DNA of 5,217 nucleotides from an uncultured Planctomycetaceae bacterium (GTDB lineage Bacteria; Planctomycetota; Planctomycetia; Planctomycetales; Planctomycetaceae). The notes under the pieces were generated by a model, which had not been told where the DNA came from, did not search any database, and was given only the letters and a program-made list of their open reading frames with translations. Below are positions 1 to 5,217 of this stretch, one piece after another. Location of the stretch: assembly GCA_903921605.1 (NCBI GenBank), contig CAIXQV010001018.1:1-5217 (forward strand). Direction: 5' to 3'. The stretch's first letter is position 1, and each line of letters opens with the position of its first letter. Both the position numbers and the translations under genes were made by a program.

Positions 1-1
1 C

Positions 2-466
2 CCGGGGACGGTGCTGCTGGTCAGCCACGATCGAGCATTCCTGAACAATGTGGTCACCAGCACGATCGTGTTTGAAGGTAACGGTGTTCTGGGTGAATAC
101 GACGGCGGCTATGATGACTGGATGCGGATCAAGGAGCAGCGTGAGAACGCCGTCGACGCGAATGCGCCGGCCGCTGGCAGCAGTGTTGCTAAACCTGCAG
201 AACAGACAAGCTCTTCTGCAACGACTGCAGCCGTCGCCAAAACACGCCGCCTGAATTTTAAGGAGCAGCGTGAACTGGATCAGTTGCCGGAACTGATCGC
301 TTCTCTGGAGAAACGCCAGAAAGAGCTTGAGAAGGAAATGGCGGCCTCCGGTTTTTATCAGAGCGGCGGCGACAAAATCGCCAAAGTGACCTCGGAGCTG
401 GCCAGTGTTGGTGCAAAACTGGAACACTGTTTTCTCCGATGGGAAGAGCTCGAGAACGGTCCGTAA
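2..466 (+). CDS. uup: Uup-like ABC-F ATPase, C-terminal part (5' end outside window)
   Basis: The last 154 codons of an ABC-F family ATPase are visible, open from the window edge to a TAA at 464-466. The window starts just after the Walker B region of the second nucleotide-binding domain. The H-loop motif LVSHDRAFL follows at once, with the switch histidine at visible residue 9. FEGNG and YDGGYDDW come next, the usual end of the second ATPase domain in Uup. A low-complexity Ala/Ser/Thr/Pro linker (about residues 50-80) leads to a charged helical segment (about 84-150, LDQLPELIASLEKRQKELEK through FLRWEELE). This matches the C-terminal coiled-coil domain typical of Uup. Family knowledge: ABC-F proteins lack membrane domains and act in the cytoplasm on ribosomes, and Uup also binds branched DNA and affects transposon excision. 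The short EttA-type tail is absent, which favours Uup. The gene is convergent with the HEAT gene, 24 bp away. Confidence 0.9.
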   Translation, partial: PGTVLLVSHDRAFLNNVVTSTIVFEGNGVLGEYDGGYDDWMRIKEQRENAVDANAPAAGSSVAKPAEQTSSSATTAAVAKTRRLNFKEQRELDQLPELIASLEKRQKELEKEMAASGFYQSGGDKIAKVTSELASVGAKLEHCFLRWEELENGP

Positions 467-490
467 CACTGCATTCAAAAGATGAAGACC

Positions 491-1289
491 TCATCCGCAA
501 GCCGCGATTGCCCGTGCCAGCAAATCCTGATCGACATCCCACCATTTCTGTAGATTCAATAGTTGCTGACTGAGCTCCGCTGAGGCGATTGCTTCGGCTG
601 CCTCAACGACCAGCGAGCCAACACAGTCGGACGCCAGTTCCATTTTCAACCCGTCAACGACTCTGGGATCGCTTCGTCGAGCTAAACCGACGAGTGCTTC
701 ACCACGGGTGTCGTCATGAGGATCGGCAACTCGATCAAAAAGAGCATCCCGAATCTCAGGTGTATCTGTATCAAACAGCGTTCCGAGAGCAAAAGTGGCC
801 CAACCTCTGACGTTGCTGTCGGTATCTCGGCTCATGCGAACGAGGCACGTCATCGCAGCGGGACACTCTTCTGTGGCCAGGGCAAGTAGCACGGCATGTC
901 GGACATTCGCACTCGAATGATTTGAGAACCTGATTACCAGCGGGATGGCATCGGCACCGTTCTGGAACGACAAGGCCATCAGAACGGAGGTTAATACCGC
1001 GGTGTTTTGCTCTGCATCCAACATGCCACACAGGATCGCGGCGCATTCGCATTGGGAACGTTCTGTCGGGTACGCCAAGCTGTCCCAGAATATCCGCCCC
1101 GAGCCTGCGTTCACGATGACAAGGGCTAGTCGAAAGTCGCTTCGCGTACTGAAGTAATTCGGCTGTTCCTCGTCCGTGAAGAATAGAAACGGCCTGCCGC
1201 GCCAATTCTTCGTTCACCTCAAGCAGAGCGAAATTCACAAGCTCATCGATCGTTCGGAGATCGTGACTGAACGCTGGCTGTACGGACAC
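491..1289 (-). pseudogene. HEAT-repeat protein, frameshifted near 1050
   Basis: Two - strand frames together make one HEAT-repeat protein of about 265 residues. The first frame runs from GTG at 1289 through about 79 residues (MSVQPAFSHDLRTIDELV to LGQLGVPDRTFP). The second resumes at ECAAILCGML and runs to TGA at 491-493. Spliced, the product is a row of helical repeats with typical PBS-lyase/HEAT phrases: SSANVRHAVLLALA, DSNVRGWATFALGTL, DDTRGEALVGLARRSDPRVV. The span is 799 nt, one more than a multiple of three, so one extra base (or two missing) explains the break, which lies in a 6-bp tandem repeat. The GTG start is supported by AAGGAG 8 nt upstream. HEAT solenoids are protein-binding scaffolds; no catalytic motif or export signal is visible, so a cytoplasmic role is likely but the partner is unknown. 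A sequencing error is as likely as true inactivation. Confidence 0.8.
1042..1053. repeat. 6-bp tandem repeat (CGCATT x2) at the HEAT frameshift
   Basis: CGCATT occurs twice in direct succession (1042-1047 and 1048-1053; AATGCG x2 on the coding strand). This is where the upstream frame (RTFPMRMRRDP) stops looking like protein and the downstream frame (SQCECAAIL) takes over. A 6-bp copy change would not by itself shift frame, so the net change must be one base gained or two lost here. The repeat marks a slippage-prone spot, not a proven cause. Confidence 0.6.
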
Positions 1290-1537
1290 AGTTCAGTCTC
1301 CTTTATAGCTTTGAACGTCGAATAATCGCAATCGTCAGCGGTGTAGCCGCAGTCGCCGATGCCGCACGGGGTGCAGTACCGCCCCAAGTCCCCGAGGAAC
1401 TGGCCGAATGCGAGACCAACGAGGCACTGGCAACCATCGAACGCTATGCGGCTGAAGGATTCCGGGCGAGAAAAACTCCGCTTGGTCCCGGTGCGTGGGA
1501 GCAACTTTTGGAGTACAGGAATCAGGATCGACGCTGA
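1271..1537 (+). pseudogene. Possible gene remnant: protein-like open frame without a start codon
   Basis: This frame is open from just after TGA (1268-1270) to TGA at 1535-1537, 88 codons, and contains no ATG, GTG or TTG. The translation from about 1337 reads like natural protein: VPEELAECETNEALATIERY followed by AAEGFRARKTPLGPGAWEQL and ending LLEYRNQDRR, an acidic to amphipathic helical stretch with a charged tail. The antisense frame across the same DNA (to 1648) gives cysteine-rich, improbable protein. I do not recognise the family. The first 19 bases overlap the 5' end of the HEAT gene on the other strand. The likeliest reading is the 3' end of a gene whose 5' part was lost. Chance is a real alternative. 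Apart from this, the gap 1290-1571 holds nothing I can identify, and no clear terminator hairpin follows the esterase stop at 1572. Confidence 0.35.
1298..1303 (-). promoter_or_regulatory. Shine-Dalgarno site of the HEAT gene
   Basis: The - strand reads AAGGAG here, 8 nt before GTG at 1289. This near-consensus site fixes the start as GTG at 1289, because no in-frame ATG lies nearby that would give the same N-terminus. Confidence 0.7.
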
Positions 1538-1571
1538 GAAGCCATTGAGATGACAGCCCCGCAACGACTTT

Positions 1572-3431
1572 TTATTTCTTTTCGAATGCCGCGCGGTAGA
1601 AATCCCAATTGGCTTCGCCGAGGCCCTTGAGGAGCGGCATCGTTTCATGAGCGACTCCCGGCACGACTGTCAATTCGTGAATGACCTTCAGTTTCTTGAG
1701 ATGTTCGGAGTAGGCTCGATTCAGGTCTGCCGTGAAGTCGCGTTCACCAACGGCCACACGAACCAGAGACTTGCCACTCATGCCAGCGGCTTTTTTCTCA
1801 GCGACCTTGAGTGGGCTTTGCATCTTGAAGTAATCGAGATCGTTCCCGAACGTGTCTTTCAAAATCCGCTCCCGCTCGGCGGGGTTATTTTTGGCCCGTG
1901 GACCCTGGAAATCGAGATCCATTGGTCCCCCGGCGAGGATTGACACAGTGCCGAACATATCCGAGTGAATGAATCCCAACCGTCCTGCTCCATAGCCGCC
2001 CATGCTAAAGCCTTCGAGGAGGCGTCCATCACGATTTACTACGGTGCGAAACGTCATATCGATGTGGGGAATCAGTTCCTTGATGAGTATCGTTTCCATT
2101 GGCACTCGACCGTCTTTCGAGTCGCACCACATACTGTTGGCAAGGCCGTTGGGGAAAACCACCAGCATCGGTGGAATCTTTTCGTTACGAATGGCTTCGT
2201 CAAAGAACTCGCTGAGTGGTTTGATGCCTGCCAATCCCCCGCCGGTACCATGCAGCCAGTACAGCACCGGAAAACGGCGATCCTTTTCCGTTTCGTAGGC
2301 TTCCGGCGCATAGACATGGTAGCTCACCTTCGATTTGACGGCGGCACTGTCGAAGGTTTTGTACTGCACCCGTTCAGCCTTGATCGCCGGTGTTGTCCAA
2401 TTGAAGCTGGGGCGATCACCATTGTCGGATTTTGGTTCCGGTTTCTGCGGCGAGACGGCTTGAGAGTGATTCTGGAAGAAATCCCACATCGAATCCGTTG
2501 CATTTAACTTTGTTGAATAAGGCCCGACATATTGATCAGGTAGCGACGACTTGAAGCCCGGCCAGTGATGGCCATGTCCTTCCAAGTAAAGCACTGTCAA
2601 CGTTGGGCCGTTCAATTTGGAAGGGTACTCGACCTTGCGTACCTGATCCTCCTCCAGGATGACCTTTGGCTCCTCTTTACAACCGATGGCCTTCGCCCAC
2701 CTGATGAGAGATTCAGAAACGGGTTTGTACTGGCGTGTTCCCCACGGCAGTTTGACCTCTCCCCCATCAATCGGCATGAGCGGGTCTTTTGAACCGAGCA
2801 GACAGAGCGTCGGTAATGGCTTCCTAGGCTGTGGGTTTTCCAAAGTGAGTAAGCCAGCGACCGCACCGACTGCGGTGAACCTTTCCGAAAGTTCGCTCGC
2901 CAATCGAAAGGCCATCATGCCGCCATTGGAGTGGCCGACCACGAACACTTGCTTGTCGTCGTAAGTGACAGTCGATTTCAGTTGATCGAGAAGTTGTTTG
3001 AGGTAGCTCACATCGTCTACCGCAGCCCGTGGCGAGTTTGGCTTGAGTTGTCCGGAATTCCAGATGGCCGGATTGGTTCCGCTGGCCGGTGGAAGTCGAG
3101 GGAAAGCCGGAAGCCCGTCCGGTGCAATGGCAACGAAGCCTTCCTGATCGGCTTTGGCGGCCCAGCCGTCCTTGTTGAGAACATAAGGGCCGCTACCTCC
3201 CGCCCCATGAAGCACTAGTACCAACGGCGGCTTTGAATCGGCCTTGAATCCTTTGGGAATGTGGACGTGCGCCACCCGGTCAAAGGCGCCCGACTTGATG
3301 ACGAGAGTAAATCGACCTGACTGCGGGGGCGATGGCAAGGTTGTCTTGGGGGAATCTGCCCATGTGACCAGAGCCAGTAGGCCCACGGCACTCAAGATGA
3401 AGAACGTGGCTTTGTACCTGAGACGAGACAT
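1572..3431 (-). CDS. Exported two-domain esterase (LpqC/PHB depolymerase-like + PF00756-like)
   Basis: An intact 619-residue protein. Residues 1-25 form a signal peptide (basic start, hydrophobic FFILSAVGLLALVTWA, likely cut after Ala25), so it acts outside the cytoplasmic membrane. Domain 1 (about 38-320) is an LpqC/polyhydroxybutyrate-depolymerase-like alpha/beta hydrolase (COG3509 type). It has an oxyanion HGAGG near 75, nucleophile Ser168 in GHSNGG, Asp216 in GSKDPLMP and probable catalytic His288 in GHGHHWPG. A Pro/Ser/Lys-rich linker spans about 322-345. Domain 2 (about 350-619) resembles the putative-esterase family (PF00756): HGTGGG at 394, nucleophile Ser476 in GFSMGG, Asp565 in GERDF, His595 in GVAHE. 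Both active sites look complete. The family cleaves carboxyl esters such as polyesters, feruloyl or acetyl groups; the substrate here is unknown. ATG follows a modest AGGTG 4 nt away. It lies 29 bp after the upstream paralogue, so co-transcription is likely. Confidence 0.9.
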   Translation of the reverse strand: MSRLRYKATFFILSAVGLLALVTWADSPKTTLPSPPQSGRFTLVIKSGAFDRVAHVHIPKGFKADSKPPLVLVLHGAGGSGPYVLNKDGWAAKADQEGFVAIAPDGLPAFPRLPPASGTNPAIWNSGQLKPNSPRAAVDDVSYLKQLLDQLKSTVTYDDKQVFVVGHSNGGMMAFRLASELSERFTAVGAVAGLLTLENPQPRKPLPTLCLLGSKDPLMPIDGGEVKLPWGTRQYKPVSESLIRWAKAIGCKEEPKVILEEDQVRKVEYPSKLNGPTLTVLYLEGHGHHWPGFKSSLPDQYVGPYSTKLNATDSMWDFFQNHSQAVSPQKPEPKSDNGDRPSFNWTTPAIKAERVQYKTFDSAAVKSKVSYHVYAPEAYETEKDRRFPVLYWLHGTGGGLAGIKPLSEFFDEAIRNEKIPPMLVVFPNGLANSMWCDSKDGRVPMETILIKELIPHIDMTFRTVVNRDGRLLEGFSMGGYGAGRLGFIHSDMFGTVSILAGGPMDLDFQGPRAKNNPAERERILKDTFGNDLDYFKMQSPLKVAEKKAAGMSGKSLVRVAVGERDFTADLNRAYSEHLKKLKVIHELTVVPGVAHETMPLLKGLGEANWDFYRAAFEKK

Positions 3432-3460
3432 ATCGCACCTAAAGCTTACGGTGTTGATCT

Positions 3461-4488
3461 CTACTTCTTTTCACGAGTCTGGCTGTTCGAGGCGGATACT
3501 GTATTGAAAAATTCCCAGATCGTATCCGTAGCGTCCAGAGTTTTCGTGTTCGGTCCCATGATGCTGTCAGGAAGAACAGCTTTGCCACCCGGCCAATGAT
3601 GTCCGTGACCGTCGATGTAAATCACTGCCAGAGTGGGGCCGCTTGTTTTTGACGGGTACTCGACCTTTTTCAGCCCATCTTTTTCAGCCCATCTTTGTCG
3701 GAAACGACTTTCAGCTCGGTTTCACAGCCTATGGCTGCGGCCCACTTTGCCAGCTGTTCGACCACAGGCGGATTCAACCAACTTCCCCAGGGCGACTTAA
3801 CTTCGCCGCCTTCCAACGGCATCAGTGGGTCCTTCGTTCCGATGATATACAGCGTCGGCAGCGGTTTCCTGGGCTTTGGGTTTTCAACCACCATACGTCC
3901 AGCCACCATGCCGATGGCCGTGAATCGCTCTGAAAAGTCCGCTGCTAATCGGAACGTCATACCGCCGCCGTTGCTGTGGCCAGTTGAGAATACTCTGCTT
4001 TCGTCGTACGGAACTTTCTCCTTCAACTCGTCCAGCAGTTCCCGAACGAAGGCCACGTCGTCAATCATCGCTCGCGGCGAACGAGCGTTGAGTTGGCCCG
4101 AATTCCACAAAGCCGGATTGATCTTGAAATTCGTGGGCAGTTTGGGCAGTGCTCCAAGCCCCTCTGGTGCGACGATTAAGAAGCCTTCCTTGTTCGCCTT
4201 CGCCGCCCATCCATCTTTTTCCAGTGCGTGTGTGGCACCACCACCGCCGCCATGCAGTAGCAGCACCAAAGAAGGCTTCTGGTCAGCTTTATATCCCGTG
4301 GGAATGTGGATCTGTGCGACACGGTCAAAACCACCAGATTTGACGACAAGAGTGAATGTGCCCGGCGTCGGTGGGGAAGGTAAAGTTGTCGTTGGCTCGG
4401 TCGCCCAGAGCGTGAGGCGAGCAGCAAACGCCATGGCAACCACAATGCCAAGAGCACGGAACCATCGTTTGCGTCGAATCTGTGCCAT
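3461..4488 (-). pseudogene. Exported LpqC/PHB depolymerase-like esterase, frameshifted by a tandem duplication
   Basis: A single-domain paralogue of the downstream esterase's first domain. From ATG at 4488 the frame gives 272 residues before TGA at 3670-3672. It has a signal peptide (basic MAQIRRKRWFR, then hydrophobic to about 29), oxyanion HGGGGG near 79, nucleophile Ser172 in GHSNGG and Asp220 in GTKDPLMP. The catalytic histidine is lost from this frame. Removing one copy of a 14-bp duplication restores KKVEYPSKTSGPTL, IYIDGHGHHWPG (His292) and a C-terminus ending SQTREKK, stop TAG at 3461-3463, for 337 residues in all. That matches the neighbour residue for residue in spacing. As written, the product would be truncated and probably inactive. 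AGAGGA lies 10 nt before ATG. Alternatives are an assembly error or a 15-bp in-frame duplication missing one G. Restored, it would be a secreted carboxylesterase. Confidence 0.85.
3666..3693. repeat. 14-bp perfect tandem duplication inside the esterase gene
   Basis: TTTTTCAGCCCATC occurs at 3666-3679 and again at 3680-3693, followed by TTT of a partial third copy. On the coding strand this is GATGGGCTGAAAAA twice, so the protein reads DGLKK then MG-stop. Fourteen is not a multiple of three, which puts the gene out of frame. The paralogue has equal spacing here with a single copy, so the duplication is the derived state. Confidence 0.95.
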
Positions 4489-4498
4489 TTCTTTGTGA

Positions 4499-4504
4499 TC
4501 CTCT
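4499..4504 (-). promoter_or_regulatory. Shine-Dalgarno site of the upstream esterase
   Basis: The - strand reads AGAGGA, 10 nt before ATG at 4488. The spacing is slightly long but it is the only purine-rich match, and it supports this ATG, which also gives a good signal peptide. Confidence 0.5.
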
Positions 4505-4535
4505 TAGTTAAAGGATGCAGCCGGATTTGTAATCG

Positions 4536-4706
4536 TCAGACCTTTGGAATAGGGGCAAGCACAACGATCAGGAATGTCGTGATTGCTCCAGGGAACAGTG
4601 ATAAGAGCCACCACAGAAAATCGCTGCGACTCTTCGCCTGAGCCAAACCAGCGTTGATCAGGAAAAGTGTTCCCCGGGGCACGAAAAATGGAGCCTGTTT
4701 CTCCAC
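4536..4706 (-). CDS. Small hydrophobic protein or C-terminal remnant of a membrane protein
   Basis: A 56-codon frame from GTG at 4706 to TGA at 4536-4538. The N-terminal half reads MEKQAPFFVPRGTLFLINAG, then LAQAKSRSD. A long hydrophobic stretch follows (about residues 29-52: DFLWWLLSLFPGAITTFLIV and onward), ending APIPKV. This basic-loop plus aromatic-transmembrane tail resembles the C-termini of many small bacterial membrane proteins of the zinc-ribbon or SHOCT style (an inference from pattern memory, not a search). GGAG at 4715-4718 lies 8 nt before the GTG, which favours a real start. The frame stays open upstream to a TGA at 4770-4772. It could be a free-standing small gene or the last part of a broken one that began with the CPxC peptide at 4948. 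It is on the same strand as the esterases and 47 bp upstream of them. Function unknown. Confidence 0.45.
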   Translation of the reverse strand: MEKQAPFFVPRGTLFLINAGLAQAKSRSDFLWWLLSLFPGAITTFLIVVLAPIPKV

Positions 4707-4774
4707 CGTGGCTGCTCCATAGAGAGTAGTTGTTGAAGCAATTCGCCGGAGAGCACAAAATCTTGCGGATCATT

Positions 4775-4948
4775 TCAACCGCAGCCCCACCGAAATGCTG
4801 CAACTATGATGACGAAGATACCTGGACAGCCGCTTCCAGTTGATGCTGGTATGCCGTTTAGTTCGCCGATTTGCTCGACAGATCCTTCCGCTTCTTTGAG
4901 TCCAATGGTACTCCAAGGCTTTTTCTGGCAGATAGGACACGAGTTCAC
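4775..4948 (-). CDS. Small CPxC zinc-ribbon-like protein, probably truncated
   Basis: A 57-codon frame from GTG at 4948 to TGA at 4775-4777. It begins MNSCPICQKKPWSTIGL, a typical N-terminal half zinc ribbon (Cys4 and Cys7). It continues with a charged segment (KEAEGSVEQIGELNGIPAST) and a hydrophobic start CPGIFVIIVAAF, then stops after RWGCG. A second close CxxC pair is missing (the other cysteines are at 41 and 56), and the hydrophobic run is short for a full membrane helix, so the 3' end looks cut. The next frame on this strand, at 4536-4706, supplies a membrane-type tail, but joining the two needs more than one frame change. The ribosome site is poor (only GGA close to GTG). It may be a decayed small membrane protein; no precise family is recognised. 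Confidence 0.4.
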   Translation of the reverse strand: MNSCPICQKKPWSTIGLKEAEGSVEQIGELNGIPASTGSGCPGIFVIIVAAFRWGCG

Positions 4949-5010
4949 CTGTCCGAGACAGCCCGAAGCATTGCCGCCCCTGAGTCAAGAGCGAATGTCG
5001 TCTGAAGTTT

Positions 5011-5046
5011 GCAGGCAGCCGGATATCCGCTCGACGTACCTGCCTG
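5011..5046. repeat. Nested inverted repeat in the divergent intergenic region
   Basis: CAGGCAG at 5012-5018 is matched by its reverse complement CTGCCTG at 5040-5046. Within the 21-nt loop lies a perfect 10-bp palindrome, CGGATATCCG (5020-5029). The structure lies between the - strand small ORF at 4948 and the + strand lipoprotein at 5110, where an operator could be placed. No T-run follows on either strand, so it is not an obvious terminator. Its role is unknown and the short arms could arise by chance. Confidence 0.4.
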
Positions 5047-5098
5047 TAGAATCATTTTTCCAAATGAGTGTCGGTGTGTTCGTTGTCGTCGAGCAATT

Positions 5099-5104
5099 GA
5101 GAGG
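5099..5104 (+). promoter_or_regulatory. Shine-Dalgarno site of the lipoprotein gene
   Basis: GAGAGG lies 5 nt before GTG at 5110. This favours GTG 5110 over the in-frame GTG at 5104, which overlaps the site, and over ATG at 5134 or 5137, which have no such site. Confidence 0.55.
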
Positions 5105-5109
5105 TGTCT

Positions 5110-5217
5110 GTGACATTAAGTCTTCGCTTTATCATGATGTCGATGGTTCTGTGCTGCGTTGTCTCGTGCAGCCAAAGCGACGTACCTCACGCCAATGCCC
5201 AATCAGTATCTCAAGCC
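5110..5217 (+). CDS. Lipoprotein, N-terminal part (3' end outside window)
   Basis: Thirty-six codons from GTG at 5110 run open to the window edge. The N-terminus is a lipoprotein signal: MTLSLRFIMMSMVLCC, then the lipobox VVSC with the lipid-accepting Cys at residue 20, followed by a polar stretch SQSDVPHANAQSVSQA. Such proteins are exported by Sec, lipidated and anchored in a membrane facing the periplasm. An in-frame stop at 5098-5100 limits the start to 5104, 5110 or the internal ATGs; GAGAGG 5 nt before 5110 supports that codon. The gene is divergent from the small ORFs and esterases. What the mature protein does cannot be told from this piece. It was identified by the signal peptide only; chance is possible but the hydrophobic run, lipobox, SD and open frame agree. 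Confidence 0.65.
   Translation, partial: MTLSLRFIMMSMVLCCVVSCSQSDVPHANAQSVSQA

Noticed and set aside
467..490. Possible shared terminator between the convergent uup-like and HEAT genes
   Set aside because: No convincing GC-rich hairpin with a T-run could be found in or beside the 24-bp gap.
1302..1331. Promoter-like TTGCGA - 18 nt - TATAAA on the - strand upstream of the HEAT gene
   Set aside because: The TATAAA abuts the Shine-Dalgarno site, so transcription would start at or after it; the match is probably chance.
1235..1648. - strand open frame of 137 codons across the HEAT-esterase gap
   Set aside because: The composition is improbable (clustered Cys, Arg, Ser), it overlaps the real ends of both neighbours, and the + strand frame in the gap looks more natural.
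1965..2507. + strand open frame of 180 codons
   Set aside because: It lies wholly inside the intact fusion esterase on the opposite strand and shows no domain or ribosome site.
3695..4498. Long + strand open frame (267 codons) antisense to the esterase
   Set aside because: It mirrors the esterase codons on the other strand; the translation is low-complexity Ser/Pro-rich with no motif, while the - strand frame has signal peptide, GHSNGG and DPLMP.
4504..4803. - strand open frame of 99 codons
   Set aside because: No recognisable protein pattern; another frame on the same strand (4536-4706) gives a clear membrane-type tail with SD.
4770..4988. - strand open frame of 72 codons
   Set aside because: Arg/Ser-rich nonsense-like translation; the alternative frame at 4775-4948 gives a CPxC zinc-ribbon start.

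Overview
The window looks like a piece of a Planctomycetota-type chromosome. This is an inference from gene content and style: a Uup-type ABC-F protein, a HEAT-repeat protein, secreted LpqC/PHB-depolymerase-like esterases, small zinc-ribbon and membrane proteins, and several GTG starts. No RNA gene, CRISPR array or insertion sequence was seen.

Layout, left to right. (1) 2-466, + strand: the C-terminal end of a Uup-like ABC-F ATPase, cut by the window edge. (2) 491-1289, - strand, convergent with it: a HEAT-repeat protein whose reading frame is broken by one base near 1050, inside a 6-bp tandem repeat. (3) 1290-1571: a gap with no normal gene. It holds only a protein-like open frame on the + strand that lacks any usual start codon, probably a gene remnant. 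(4) 1572-4488, - strand: two tandem, paralogous, exported alpha/beta-hydrolase esterases, transcribed from right to left. The upstream copy (4488 to 3461) is frameshifted by a 14-bp tandem duplication just before its catalytic histidine. The downstream copy (3431 to 1572) is intact and is a fusion of two esterase domains, each with its own Ser-Asp-His set. (5) 4536-4948, - strand: two very short coding candidates, a CPxC zinc-ribbon-like peptide and a hydrophobic C-terminal-type peptide. They may be small genes or the pieces of one decayed gene. (6) 4949-5109: a divergent intergenic region with a nested inverted repeat. (7) 5110 to the right edge, + strand: the start of a lipoprotein with a clear lipobox.

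The two esterases are the functional core. They probably form one transcription unit of envelope or secreted hydrolases acting on ester bonds (acylated polysaccharide, feruloyl-type or polyester substrates). The exact substrate cannot be read from sequence. The most notable observation is the 14-bp duplication that breaks one paralogue while its neighbour keeps the same domain fused to a second esterase. Two, possibly three, reading-frame breaks within about 4 kb suggest either local gene decay or base-level errors in the assembly. I found no convincing new multi-gene system.
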